From contig JANWXW010000010.1 in assembly GCA_025057315.1 (NCBI GenBank), positions 1 through 35,771 on the forward strand: a stretch of DNA of 35,771 nt. Reading direction: 5' to 3'. Below, piece after piece: positions 7,957 through 18,471 of the stretch. The stretch is from Myxococcota bacterium. Lineage in GTDB: Bacteria > Myxococcota_A > Polyangia > Palsa-1104 > JAEUJZ01. Position numbers and translations under genes: made by a program. The first letter of the stretch is position 1, and the number at the start of each line of letters is the position of its first letter. The notes under the pieces were generated by a model. That model did no database searches. It was given only the letters and a program-made list of their open reading frames with translations, and was not told where the DNA came from.

Positions 7957-8688
7957 ATGCGGATTGGCCTCTTTTCTGATACCCACGCCAACCTGGAGGC
8001 ACTGACCGCGGTGCTGGAGGCCCTGGACCAAGCGCGGGTGGACCGGCTTGTCTGTCTAGGGGACACGGTGGGCTATGGAGCCGATCCCAACGCCTGCTGC
8101 GATCTCGTGAGGCAGCGCGCCGCCTTCTGCATTCTCGGCAACCACGACGCCGCCGTGGCCGGACGCATGGACTACTCTTATTACTACGATGCCGCCCGGC
8201 AGGCTCTGGACCTGCATGCCTCCATGCTCAGCCCGACCAACATGGCCTGGCTGCGCAGCCTGCCCTACGAGCGGCGTGAAGGCCACATCGCGTACTGCCA
8301 TGGCTCTCCGATTAACTTGGAGGAGTTCGAGTACGTCTTTGCGCCAGAGCAGGCCGCGCGCTGCCTGCCGTACTGGGACCGGCTTGCCGATGTGACCTTC
8401 ATCGGGCATTCCCACCTGTGCAAGGCATTCGCCCTGGCACCGGACGACGTGCACGAAGTGGTGGCGCAGCGCTTTACCATCCGGCCCGGCTTTCGGTACA
8501 TCATCTCGGTGGGATCGGTGGGCCAGCCGCGCGACTATGACAACCGCGCCTGCTACGCAATCTACGACGACCAGGCCCGCCTCTTCGAGTTCCGGCGGGT
8601 GCCCTACGACATCGAACGGGCAGCCAGCAAGATCTTCGCTGCCAACCTCGAGCGCAACTTCGGCCATCGCCTGTTCATCGGCGTGTGA
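7957..8688 (+). CDS. metallophosphoesterase (YfcE / calcineurin-like)
   Basis: A 243-residue cytoplasmic phosphodiesterase-fold protein with all five metal-binding motifs in order: D8-x-H10 (FSDTHANLEAL), GD36 (CLGDTVGYGADPNAC), GN62H63D (LGNHDAAV), H115 (AYCHGSP) and GH151SH153 (FIGHSHL). The 'GDTVGYGADPN' form places it with the YfcE/MJ0936-type phosphodiesterases. Its substrate is unknown; cyclic nucleotides, nucleotide dephosphorylation or RNA ends are all possible in this superfamily. I place the start at ATG 7957 because the domain begins immediately there and the longer frame (7840) lacks homology. Its last 14 bases overlap the end of the convergent PilZ gene. Confidence 0.88.
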   Translation: MRIGLFSDTHANLEALTAVLEALDQARVDRLVCLGDTVGYGADPNACCDLVRQRAAFCILGNHDAAVAGRMDYSYYYDAARQALDLHASMLSPTNMAWLRSLPYERREGHIAYCHGSPINLEEFEYVFAPEQAARCLPYWDRLADVTFIGHSHLCKAFALAPDDVHEVVAQRFTIRPGFRYIISVGSVGQPRDYDNRACYAIYDDQARLFEFRRVPYDIERAASKIFAANLERNFGHRLFIGV

Positions 8689-9304
8689 CCTCGGGTTGTG
8701 TGGCCGGCAGGCCGAGGCGCTCCAGCAGCTTGCCGACGCTGGTGGGCGAGCCGACGAACTCTACGCCCATCAACCCGCCGTTGCAGCGCTCGGTCCACCG
8801 CACCCGGCCCACCAGCCGCACTGGTCCCTGCGTGCCCTCACGCATCGTCAGCAACACCTGTGTGCCAGGCGGGGGCAGCACCGAGCCCTCGATGCAGCAG
8901 CCACCGGCCGAGAGGTTGACCAGACGCCCGGTGCGGCCTTCCACTTGGCCGCCGTCAAGCGGCTCATAGCGGACCTGTTCTTGCATCGGCAGCCGTCGCG
9001 TGCGGCGCTGCGGCGCATCGCAGCCATCGGCCCATGCGGCGTCCAGCAGATCCACGGCTGGTTGGCCAGGCAGAAAGGCTACCATTGCCTGCGTCCCTTC
9101 CTCGCTACGCCGGACATCCAACACGGTCACGTCCAGCTCATAGGTCTTCTTGATGGAGCAGACGTGGACCACCAGGTGCACCCGCTCGCCGGGTGTTGGC
9201 TCCTCCCCCGCTAGGCGAATGGCCAGCCCCCCTCCGCTCAGCAACCCCCAATAATGGCCGAGAACCTCGCGACCGGAGGCAAACTGGACTTGCAGCGTTC
9301 GCAC
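8675..9304 (-). CDS. PilZ-domain protein with N-terminal PilZ-like half
   Basis: 209 residues. The C-terminal half (~98-200) carries the PilZ signature for cyclic di-GMP: the RRxxR element (R100-R101-x-x-R104) and NLSAGG (130-135, the D/NxSxxG motif), so c-di-GMP binding is likely. The N-terminal half (1-85) is a second beta-barrel-like domain ('VLGHYWGLLSGGGLAIRL', 'VHVCSIKKTYELDVTV') without the binding motifs, as in two-part PilZ proteins of Myxococcota. It starts at GTG 9304, chosen because AAGGAG (complement of 9310-9315) lies 5 bases upstream. It is a probable adaptor linking c-di-GMP to motility, secretion or surface output; the partner is not visible here. Confidence 0.85.
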   Translation of the reverse strand: MRTLQVQFASGREVLGHYWGLLSGGGLAIRLAGEEPTPGERVHLVVHVCSIKKTYELDVTVLDVRRSEEGTQAMVAFLPGQPAVDLLDAAWADGCDAPQRRTRRLPMQEQVRYEPLDGGQVEGRTGRLVNLSAGGCCIEGSVLPPPGTQVLLTMREGTQGPVRLVGRVRWTERCNGGLMGVEFVGSPTSVGKLLERLGLPATQPEVTRR

Positions 9305-9439
9305 GCGGGCTCCTTGCTGGTCAGCCAGTATAGACCGAGCGGCCGAGCTGTCTACCGACTTTGCAGGTTTTGGGCTCTCTTTTCTCTCTTTGTGGACGGC
9401 ACATGGGCTGCCCTGCTATTTTTTGGCATAGGCAGAAGA

Positions 9440-12118
9440 ATGCGTATATCTGTCTTTGCACTGGCCATCCTGCTGGCAGTTGCCGCCTGTGGCCAGGGTC
9501 CCCTCGACCCCGTGGGCGCGCAGACCGTGGTCGAGCCTGTGGGCTGGGGCGCTGGAAAGGGCGAGGGCCAGTGGAGCTACCGTCCCTTGGGGGCTCACCG
9601 CGCCAGTGACATGACCGTCGAGGTGGTTGTGCGCATCGAGGAGGCCGCCGCGCATGGCCACCCGGTCCATCAGATTGATCGCTTCGTGGACTACACAAAC
9701 AACGAGGACCTGGGCGGCTACGAGGCCGGCGTGTCGCTGCGCTGGGGCCAGGAGGGCCAGTATCGGTTTATGCTGTCGGCATTCTGGGGCGAGGTGCTCC
9801 TGTGGTCCAGCCGCGCCGGCGTGCTCGCTGTGCGCCCTGCGCCGATCGAGGTGGGCCGCGAGCACCGCGTCCGCGCCAGTGCCGAGGGCCCACGCCTTCG
9901 TCTGTGGCTCGATGACACGCTGATCATCGACGCTTGGGATGAGGGCCTGTCGGTGGGCGGTGCAGCCCTGGGACGCAAAGATGGCCGGAGCTGGTTCGGT
10001 CCGGCCACGCTTGTGCTCGGGCCCCAGTCCGTCCCCCTTGTCCTTGCCCAGACGCCTCACCAGCCGAGCCTGTCGCTGCGCATCTGGAAGGGCCTGCCCT
10101 GGGGCTTTGATGGGGACGAGCCGCTGTTTGCGCTCGGTCTGCCGCCGGACCTGGCCCAGGTCAGCGCTGCGCGCTACGGTGCCACTGCCTTCGACCTGAA
10201 GCTGCGGCCGCACCATGCCCCGCAGCTGTTCCTGCCGCTGTTTTTGCAGAACTTCGGCAGTGAACCGTTTGTGCTCGGCCGCCTCGCCGGCCTTCGGGTG
10301 ACTGCTGAGGGGGAACGACTCGGCCTGGTGCTGGAGCTGCTGCCGGAGGAGGAGGGGGGGGGTCTGCGCGGACGCACCGCCCTGACCGTCGACTATGACG
10401 CCCAGACCGGCTCATACCGGTACGAGGTGCGCGCCGAACTCGTCGTGCCTGAGGGGAAGCCGCTGCGCACCAGCCACCCCATCAACCTCACCAACCCTGG
10501 CTTCTACAATGTTGTGCCCTCGGCCAGCCCGCAGGGGCGGACCTGGCCTGTGACGCTCACCCATGCCGTCTACCAGCACGAGAGCGGGGCGCTCTACCGT
10601 CTGCCGCTCAACCATGCCGGGCATTACCCCGGCTACGGCAGCGGGCCCTGGTTTGCCAGCCGGGCGGGCTACATCCGGCCCGACGGTGGCTTCTATGCCT
10701 ACGTCGGCGATCCGACGTCCAACCCGGTCTTTGAAATCCTGGAGCCAGCGGCTCGTCGCGAGTTCGACAGCGGGCCCTGTGGCGTGGGCTATGACATCCA
10801 CCTGCGCTGGGTGCCCGGAGGCATGCCTGGCGGCGTGTTGGCCCCAGGTACTTACAGCGTGCGCTGGCGTCTGCGCTCGGCCAGTGGTCCCGAGGCTCAG
10901 GAGTGGCTTGCCCGCTCCAGCCTGGCCACGCCCCGAGACCTGGACGCCACCTGGCTCCTCTACACTGGCGGAGTGGGGCACGTGGAGAGGTTCGACCGGG
11001 TGGTGCTGCAAGCCAGCCCCTTTGCCGAGTACCCCTGGGGGCCCGGCGCCCTGCAAGACAAGACCGTGGGCCGCACCGACCGCACCTCGCTGCGCCTGGA
11101 CGGACCTCGGTTCGGCGAGAGCGCTGCTGGCAGCGGGCGGTTCATGGAGCCCATCGAGCCCGGCGTGGAGTATGAGGTATCGGCCTGGGTTCGGACCGAA
11201 CACGTGCAAGGCGAGGGCCCGGGCATCGTCTTTGGCGGACGTGCTTACTACCCCGGGCTGCGCGGCACCGTGCCCTGGCGCCGCATTGGCTTTGTGGTGC
11301 GCCCCAGGGAGCCGCTCGATGTGGTGCCGTTTGCCCTGCACAACAGCGGCTCGGGACGGGTCTGGTTCGACGACTTTCTCATCCGACCGCTGCCGCCGGG
11401 GGTGCCGCCCTCGCCGGGTGTGGAACGCATCGAGCGCAGCCTGAGGGACGCAGCGCTGGCGCCGCGGCACGACGTGTTGCTCCTGTGGACCGCCGACAGC
11501 GATGCCGGCGATCCGGCGCGCACCGTGCTTGATCTGTCCGGGCACGGCCACCATGCCACGCTGGAGGGCGCCGAGTGGACCTCCGATGGCGGCGGACGGG
11601 TGCTGCGCTTTTCGGGCCACGGCAGCCATGTGCTCATGCGTGGCCACCCGGGGGCTGGTTTTCCCGAGCCTGCCTCGCTGTCGCTGTGGTTGCGGCCGGG
11701 CATACAACCCGAGGAGTGGGCGGTGGTCGCCTCGGGCGCCATGCGGGACCAGTATGACCTGTGGCGCCTGCTGCTCGTGCGTGCCAGCGGATCGTCCTTC
11801 TGGCTGGTGGTGCATGTCCAGAACACCCAACTTATGAGCGCGCGGCCCGTTGTGGCTGCTGGGCGATGGCACCACCTGCTCGTCAGCCACGATGGGACCC
11901 ACCTGCGCGGCTACCTGGACGGCCAGCTCGTCATCGAGGGCGCCGCGCCGACACCGTGGCTAGGCCGCGGTGAGCAGGCCTATTTTCGCCTAGGTGGTGG
12001 CATCATCGAGGGCGAGCTGCACAGCCCCTATGTCGGCCTGGTGGGCCCCGTGCGCGTCTTCCCTGCTGCCCTGGGGGCTCCAGAGGCCGCGGCGCAGTAT
12101 GCTGCTGGCCTCTATTGA
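9440..12118 (+). CDS. large secreted lipoprotein with LamG/concanavalin-like domains
   Basis: 892 residues beginning with a lipoprotein signal MRISVFALAILLAVAAC. The N-terminal ~190 residues form a beta-sandwich with a LamG/laminin-like pattern ('YRFMLSAFWGEVLLW', 'LRLWLDDTLIIDAWDEG'). A long central part (~220-540) has no recognised family. Around 550-660 is a carbohydrate-binding-module-like jelly roll ('GVEYEVSAWVRTEHVQGEG', 'SGRVWFDDFLIRPL'). The last ~190 residues are a clear LamG-type domain ('ASLSLWLRPG', 'GRWHHLLVSHDGTHLRGYL', 'VGLVGPVRVFPAALG'). No catalytic residues are evident, so it is probably a surface glycan-binding protein. The start at ATG 9440 is set by the signal peptide; the frame upstream of it is not coding-like. 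It converges on a minus-strand gene with a 7-base overlap. Confidence 0.82.
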   Translation: MRISVFALAILLAVAACGQGPLDPVGAQTVVEPVGWGAGKGEGQWSYRPLGAHRASDMTVEVVVRIEEAAAHGHPVHQIDRFVDYTNNEDLGGYEAGVSLRWGQEGQYRFMLSAFWGEVLLWSSRAGVLAVRPAPIEVGREHRVRASAEGPRLRLWLDDTLIIDAWDEGLSVGGAALGRKDGRSWFGPATLVLGPQSVPLVLAQTPHQPSLSLRIWKGLPWGFDGDEPLFALGLPPDLAQVSAARYGATAFDLKLRPHHAPQLFLPLFLQNFGSEPFVLGRLAGLRVTAEGERLGLVLELLPEEEGGGLRGRTALTVDYDAQTGSYRYEVRAELVVPEGKPLRTSHPINLTNPGFYNVVPSASPQGRTWPVTLTHAVYQHESGALYRLPLNHAGHYPGYGSGPWFASRAGYIRPDGGFYAYVGDPTSNPVFEILEPAARREFDSGPCGVGYDIHLRWVPGGMPGGVLAPGTYSVRWRLRSASGPEAQEWLARSSLATPRDLDATWLLYTGGVGHVERFDRVVLQASPFAEYPWGPGALQDKTVGRTDRTSLRLDGPRFGESAAGSGRFMEPIEPGVEYEVSAWVRTEHVQGEGPGIVFGGRAYYPGLRGTVPWRRIGFVVRPREPLDVVPFALHNSGSGRVWFDDFLIRPLPPGVPPSPGVERIERSLRDAALAPRHDVLLLWTADSDAGDPARTVLDLSGHGHHATLEGAEWTSDGGGRVLRFSGHGSHVLMRGHPGAGFPEPASLSLWLRPGIQPEEWAVVASGAMRDQYDLWRLLLVRASGSSFWLVVHVQNTQLMSARPVVAAGRWHHLLVSHDGTHLRGYLDGQLVIEGAAPTPWLGRGEQAYFRLGGGIIEGELHSPYVGLVGPVRVFPAALGAPEAAAQYAAGLY

Positions 12119-12687
12119 CCGCTCTTTTTGCGCGGTTTTTCTTGCGGCGGCACCATGCCCCCCTTGTCCAGCTTGCGAATGGCCTGCTGCACCGCCTGCC
12201 CGATGGCATCGCGCAGCGCCTCCAGGAGCAGTTCCTGTTCCTTGTGTGGGCCGACCTGGGCGCCGACGTCTGCCTGGACCGTGGACTCTCCGTCGCCGCC
12301 GACGGCAAGCTGGTCGCCAGGCAAGGTGGTGCCGATGACCGTCAGCCGCACCCCGCGTTCCAGCACCCGGTACTGCTTGCCCGGCGGGGGCGGGTTGAGG
12401 GCGCGGGAGACCGACAGCAGGCGGAGCGTGAGCTGGTAGCCACGCAGCCGGCGGCGAGAAAGCTCTTGCCGCAGCGCGTCGTGATCCTGGGGCAGGCCGC
12501 CGAGGACGATTTCGGGGCGGCGCCCCAGTTCCTCCAGCAACACCGTGCGTGCCAGCCTTGCCGCGGCGTCCTGAGACGAGGCTCCAGGTGGCCCCTCCAC
12601 ATCGCGTACGACGATGTAGTAGCGTGGGGTTTGGGCTTGCACGAAAGCAGGTAGCAGGCATATCAGCCAGATGAGAAGCGGGCGCAT
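12112..12687 (-). CDS. small secreted protein, function unknown
   Basis: 191 residues with a signal peptide MRPLLIWLICLLPAFVQAQ followed by a mature alpha/beta protein. Visible features are 'YYIVVRDVEGPPGASSQDA', 'RTVLLEELGRRPEIVLGG', a beta-strand run 'GYQLTLRLLSVSRAL', a stretch 'VQADVGAQVGPHKEQELLLEALRDAIGQAV' with an amphipathic helix, and a Lys/Pro-rich end. Layout (signal, then a domain that raises a named quantity to a per-gene list of components) resembles periplasmic LpoB/CsgG-type proteins common in Myxococcota, but no diagnostic motif allows that call. ATG 12687 is preferred over GTG 12705 because it sits right before the charged/hydrophobic signal. The 3' end overlaps the LamG lipoprotein stop and carries a plus-strand terminator. 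Confidence 0.65.
   Translation of the reverse strand: MRPLLIWLICLLPAFVQAQTPRYYIVVRDVEGPPGASSQDAAARLARTVLLEELGRRPEIVLGGLPQDHDALRQELSRRRLRGYQLTLRLLSVSRALNPPPPGKQYRVLERGVRLTVIGTTLPGDQLAVGGDGESTVQADVGAQVGPHKEQELLLEALRDAIGQAVQQAIRKLDKGGMVPPQEKPRKKSGQ
12118..12140 (+). terminator. candidate intrinsic terminator of the LamG lipoprotein gene
   Basis: ACCGC (12118-12122) pairs with GCGGT (12132-12136) around a 9-base loop and is followed by TTTTT (12136-12140), directly at the stop codon of the plus-strand gene. The stem is short, but stem plus T-run is rare in this GC-rich sequence. The whole element lies inside the last codons of the opposing minus-strand gene. Confidence 0.5.
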
Positions 12688-12933
12688 AGGGATCCAACGT
12701 ACCACATCGCGCGCCTCCGGTTTCCCTTCCTGCTGGCACCTGGCACACAGGTGATTTTCAGAAATTGGGGAACTTTGCTATCATCGAATTCGCCCCATGC
12801 AGCGCGTCTTCCCCACACAGCGGCGCCAAGCAAAGTCCTTGACCGTCGGAGGATGGCTCACGTAACGTTAGGCGCCGATTGTGGCTGATTTTGCGCACCC
12901 ATGCCAAGGTGAAAGCGGCGAGGAGATCGCGAA

Positions 12934-14982
<2,049 letters not shown>

Positions 14983-15003
14983 GGCCAAGGGGACCGAGTT
15001 TTC

Positions 15004-16335
15004 GTGTGGAGAGTCACTGCCACAGATCGCGAGGGACGTGAAGTCGCCCGCGTGGAGATCGAGGCGGGTGATCTGACCATCGGACGCGATGCCGATCGGC
15101 AGCTCATCCTGTCCTCGCCAAGTGTGTCGCGCCGCCACTGTCGCCTGCGCATCGACGGCAGCGGCCCGGTGATCATGGACGAGGGCAGCGCCAATGGCGT
15201 CATCGTCAATGGCGTGCGCATCACCGCTCCGACGGCCGTCAACCAGCTCTCGCGCATCGAGGTGGCCGAGTTTCGCCTGCAGGTCGAGCCCGTGGGCGGC
15301 CCCCATCCTGTGGGGCCAGCCGGGGTGATGCACCCCCCTGGTGGGATCGCCATGCCCATGGCGGCCGCCGGGCCAGTGCCCGATGTCGTCCGGCTCATTG
15401 CCGAAGGTGGCCCGTACGACGGGCGCATCTTCGAGCTCCCCCCCCTGCAGGAGATCGCGGTCGGCCGCGCGATGGACAACGACCTCATCTTGGATGACCC
15501 ATCGCTGTCGCGCAAGCACGCCAAGCTGCGCCGGCTCGGCGGCGGACGCCTGGAGGTCGAGGACACCCGCTCAGCCAACGGCACCTATGTGAACGGCCGC
15601 AAGGTGGACCGCGCCCAGTTAGGTCCGGGCGACACATTGCGTTTTGGCGAGCTGGTGTTCCGCATTGACGGTGGGGGGCTGGCGCCAGCTGCGCGGCCCA
15701 GGGGACAGGCCGCAGCCGCCTCGGTACCCCCGATGGTCCGTGTGGCCTTCTTTGGCCTGGCCGGTGTGGCCCTGCTGGTGTGGGTCGTGTGGATTGTCAA
15801 GCTGCTCACGCCCACGCCGCAGCCCCAGAAGGGACAGGTGGAGGAGGCCATTGCGCGTTTTATCGCCCAGGCCGACGGTGCGCTGCGCTCCGCTCAGGAG
15901 GAATTTGGCCGGCGCAACTGGGCCCGGGCCAAAGAGGAGGCCGAGCGCGCGCTTGGTTTCGATCCAGCGAACCTGGAAGCAGCGCGCTTGCGGGCCCAGG
16001 CCAGTCGCGCCGAGGCCGATGAGGTCCGCTTCAAGCGTGGGGTCATCGACCTGGAGAAAGGCAGCCCGGAGAGCCTGCAGGCCGCGCTGGCCACCTTTCA
16101 CGCCATGTCTCCTGATAGCACCTATCGCCTCGAGTTCGCGCAGCGGTTGACAACGCGGTTGCACCAGGCGGGCCTCGACATGTGCCGGCGCAAGCTGTTT
16201 CGCGAGTGCGCCACCCTGCTCTGCGATGCCTATCGCGTCGCCCCGCCGAACCAGAAACCGGGCGGGCAGTTTGCGCGCACGCTGCGCGATGCCGAGCGGC
16301 GCGGGCGGATCATGGCACAGTGCGTGCTCAAATGA
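15004..16335 (+). CDS. double-FHA membrane protein with C-terminal TPR-like region
   Basis: 443 residues. FHA 1 covers ~1-95 ('LTIGRDADRQLILSSPSVSR', 'RHCRLRI', 'SANGVIVNG'), and FHA 2 ~132-220 ('IAVGRAMDNDLILDDPSLSR', 'KHAKLRR', 'SANGTYVNG'); both keep the GR, SR(R/K)H and NG residues needed for phosphothreonine binding. One transmembrane helix follows at ~245-265 (VAFFGLAGVALLVWVVWIV), then an Ala/Glu/Arg-rich helical region that reads like degenerate TPRs ('ARAKEEAERALGFDPANLEAARLRA'). The FHA domains would face the cytoplasm. It starts at GTG 15004, supported by AAGGGGA at 14987-14993, and lies 21 bases after the FHA/pseudo-CpaF gene, so the two are almost certainly co-transcribed. Confidence 0.88.
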   Translation: MWRVTATDREGREVARVEIEAGDLTIGRDADRQLILSSPSVSRRHCRLRIDGSGPVIMDEGSANGVIVNGVRITAPTAVNQLSRIEVAEFRLQVEPVGGPHPVGPAGVMHPPGGIAMPMAAAGPVPDVVRLIAEGGPYDGRIFELPPLQEIAVGRAMDNDLILDDPSLSRKHAKLRRLGGGRLEVEDTRSANGTYVNGRKVDRAQLGPGDTLRFGELVFRIDGGGLAPAARPRGQAAAASVPPMVRVAFFGLAGVALLVWVVWIVKLLTPTPQPQKGQVEEAIARFIAQADGALRSAQEEFGRRNWARAKEEAERALGFDPANLEAARLRAQASRAEADEVRFKRGVIDLEKGSPESLQAALATFHAMSPDSTYRLEFAQRLTTRLHQAGLDMCRRKLFRECATLLCDAYRVAPPNQKPGGQFARTLRDAERRGRIMAQCVLK

Positions 16336-16360
16336 CACGCCCGAGGGTTGGGCCTGGCCC

Positions 16361-17350
16361 ATGGCCCGGCGGGTAACCGGATTCTTTGAGCCGCTGTATG
16401 TGGCCCTGCGCAACCACGCGGTCGGCGTGCACACGGTGGGGCCCCCAGTGACGGCCACAGCGCTGGGCCGCGTCGCCGCGCGGCTGGGGCAGCCTGTCCC
16501 CCCAGCCTATGCGGATTTTCTGCGCTCGTTTGACGGGGTTAGCCTATTCCACGACCTGATCGTGCTGTATGGCACCGCCGATGCAGCCCTGGACTGGGCA
16601 GCACCCGAGCAGCTCCGCATCGGCCAGACGCCAGAGGGCGCATTGTGGTTGGGCCCCGATGGCGCGCTGCGCCTGGTGGACGAGCAGGAGCCCGATCCGA
16701 TCGTGGCGGGCAGCAACCTGGAGGCGTGGCTTACCGCGACGCTGGCCCGGGAGCGGGTGCTGCTGGATCGGGAGGGAGAGTTTCGTGAGGTCTTCGACGA
16801 GGAAGGCGCGATTTCGGAGGCCGCACGGTGGAAGCGGGTGCGGCTGGGGCGGCGCCATGATCCCGCTGCCGCGCTCTACCTGCTGGAGGAGGCCGAGCTG
16901 TTGCTAGAGGCCCGGCAGGACGAGGAGGCCGTGGCGCGGCTGGCGGAGGCCGTGACACTGGATCCCGGGGCCGGAGCGGCCTGGCAGCTGCTCGGCGTGC
17001 TGCATCGGCGGGCCGGCCGGGCGGAGGAGGCCGAGGCAGCCTCGCTGCGGGCAGCACAGGCCACGCCAGATGCCTCCTTGCGCGCCTCTCGGCTGCTGGA
17101 GGCGGCCCTGGTAGCCCCGCCGCCGCGGTGCGATGAGCATGCACGAGCGGCCCGGGCCGCAGACCCAGGCCATGGAGCCAGGCTGCTCCAGGAGGCAAAG
17201 AAGGTCGTGGGCGAAGGGCGGATGGAGGAGGCGGTCGTGTTGTGGCAGCGGCTAGAGCTGCTGGCCAGGGCAGGCGAAGATCTAACGGACGACCTGCATG
17301 CGCTCCGGCGAGCATTGCGGGGGCGACAGGCGCTCAGGGTGGTGGGATGA
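16361..17350 (+). CDS. SMI1/KNR4-like N-terminus with TPR repeats
   Basis: 329 residues, cytoplasmic. Residues ~20-110 resemble the SMI1/KNR4 (SUKH) fold: 'GRVAARLGQPVPPAYADFLR' followed by 'SFDGVSLFHDLIVLYGTADA', and the 'LWLGPDGALRLVDEQE' strand region. Residues ~160-300 are TPR-like helices ('AALYLLEEAELLLEARQDEE', 'AVTLDPGAGAAWQLLGVLHR'). SUKH proteins are often immunity or scaffold proteins; here, between FHA proteins and a lipoprotein, a scaffolding role is more likely, but that is inference. Start ATG 16361 is taken because the SUKH-like domain begins there and the upstream frame overlaps the preceding gene. Gap to the previous stop is 25 bases, and its own stop overlaps the next start (ATGA). 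Confidence 0.72.
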   Translation: MARRVTGFFEPLYVALRNHAVGVHTVGPPVTATALGRVAARLGQPVPPAYADFLRSFDGVSLFHDLIVLYGTADAALDWAAPEQLRIGQTPEGALWLGPDGALRLVDEQEPDPIVAGSNLEAWLTATLARERVLLDREGEFREVFDEEGAISEAARWKRVRLGRRHDPAAALYLLEEAELLLEARQDEEAVARLAEAVTLDPGAGAAWQLLGVLHRRAGRAEEAEAASLRAAQATPDASLRASRLLEAALVAPPPRCDEHARAARAADPGHGARLLQEAKKVVGEGRMEEAVVLWQRLELLARAGEDLTDDLHALRRALRGRQALRVVG

Positions 17351-18348
17351 GAAAAGCCAGGCACATGGCCGGTCCCGCGCTGGCAGCAGCGATGCTGGTG
17401 CTTGGCTGCGCCGGGCCCGACCTGCGGCTGCGCAGGGGGACGGCGCCCGATGAGGACCTGCTGGCTCTGCTGCCCGCCGGTGCCGAGGCGGTGCTCGACA
17501 TCCAGACCGAAACCCTGCGCGGCGTGCCAGGCACCGATCGTCTGGTGGCGGCCTTCCCCCAGGCACTTGGAGCGCTGGCCGAAGACCCGCTCGCTGACCT
17601 AGAGGACCTGGCGGTCTCTATCACGGGCCTGGGCACTGAGCAGGTCCAGGCCGTGCTCCTGGCCCGCGGCCGTCCCTCCTGGATTCGCCTCTCGGCCGCC
17701 CTGCGCCAGGGCGGCACCGCCGTCACCGAGGTCGACTACCACGGCACCTGGGTGCTAGAGCAGCCCCAGGGTCGCGCCGCAGCCATGATCACGCCGCGCA
17801 CTGCGGTCCTTGGGAGCCCCATGGCCGTACGGCAGGTCATCGACAATGCCCGCCATGAAACCGACGGTGTCCGCGGGCAGAGGGACTTGCTCGCAGCGCT
17901 CGCCCGCGCTCCGGGTGCCAAGCAAGGGCGGCCGGCGGTACGGGGGGCGCTCTTGCCTCCCCCGCCGCTGCGACAGCGGCTGCGCGAGGCCGACCTGGGC
18001 GAGTTCGGCGCCGATGCCGACTTCATTGCCCTGGCGCTTGCCGCTGGCGACGGCATCGACCTGGGCGTGGTGGCCGGCTTCCGCCAGCTGGAGACCGCAC
18101 GCGCTGTCTGTCAGCGAATCCGCGAGCGGCTCGACCGGCTCAGGCAAGGCCCCCTGGTGTCGCTCTTCCGGCTCCAGCCCTACTTCGATCCGATCATCCT
18201 GGTGGCAGCTCTGGCGGGGCCAGACCGGCGCAGCCCGGAGTTGCACCTGGCCTACCGCCTGCCCGGCGAGGAGCTGGCGGCGCTGGTGGCGCGCATCGAT
18301 CGAATCCGCGAGCTGTGGGCCACAGCCCGCCGCACGGGAGCCAAGTAA
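17347..18348 (+). CDS. lipoprotein of unknown function, last gene of FHA unit
   Basis: 333 residues with a lipoprotein signal ending in LVLGC (Cys21). The mature part is alpha/beta and has 'LLALLPAGAEAVLDIQTETL', 'SITGLGTEQVQAVLLARG', 'TAVLGSPMAVRQVIDNARH', 'DFIALALAAGDGIDLGVVAG'. Two similar halves with a 'laaLP..a..v..i....lr' plus 'G...vr.vid' pattern recall periplasmic proteins of the DUF3352 type, which is a guess. The start codon overlaps the SMI1-TPR gene by 4 bases, so it is translationally coupled to the FHA operon and is the only member expected outside the cytoplasm. It may be the envelope end of that system. Confidence 0.78.
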   Translation: MRKARHMAGPALAAAMLVLGCAGPDLRLRRGTAPDEDLLALLPAGAEAVLDIQTETLRGVPGTDRLVAAFPQALGALAEDPLADLEDLAVSITGLGTEQVQAVLLARGRPSWIRLSAALRQGGTAVTEVDYHGTWVLEQPQGRAAAMITPRTAVLGSPMAVRQVIDNARHETDGVRGQRDLLAALARAPGAKQGRPAVRGALLPPPPLRQRLREADLGEFGADADFIALALAAGDGIDLGVVAGFRQLETARAVCQRIRERLDRLRQGPLVSLFRLQPYFDPIILVAALAGPDRRSPELHLAYRLPGEELAALVARIDRIRELWATARRTGAK

Positions 18349-18471
18349 GGCCCCACCGACGCCCCCTGATGGTTCCCAGCCACGCGCTGGCCTATCAAGC
18401 CGATTCCCGGGAGGGAACCCGGCGCTTCCGCCTGCCACGGCGCAAGGGGCGGATGGTTTGCTGTAGGAGGA

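Noticed and set aside
10412..11902. 496-residue open frame on the minus strand
   Set aside because: Fully antisense to the LamG lipoprotein, which has a signal peptide and a domain match; this frame is His/Gln/Gly-rich with no motif.
12733..12783. sigma-54 promoter before the FHA operon
   Set aside because: TGGCAC and TTTGCT are present but the GG and GC elements are not at the needed 10-base spacing.
18371..18419. GGTTCCC/GGGAACC pair between convergent genes as a terminator
   Set aside because: Seven pairs with a 35-base loop and no T-run is too weak to call.
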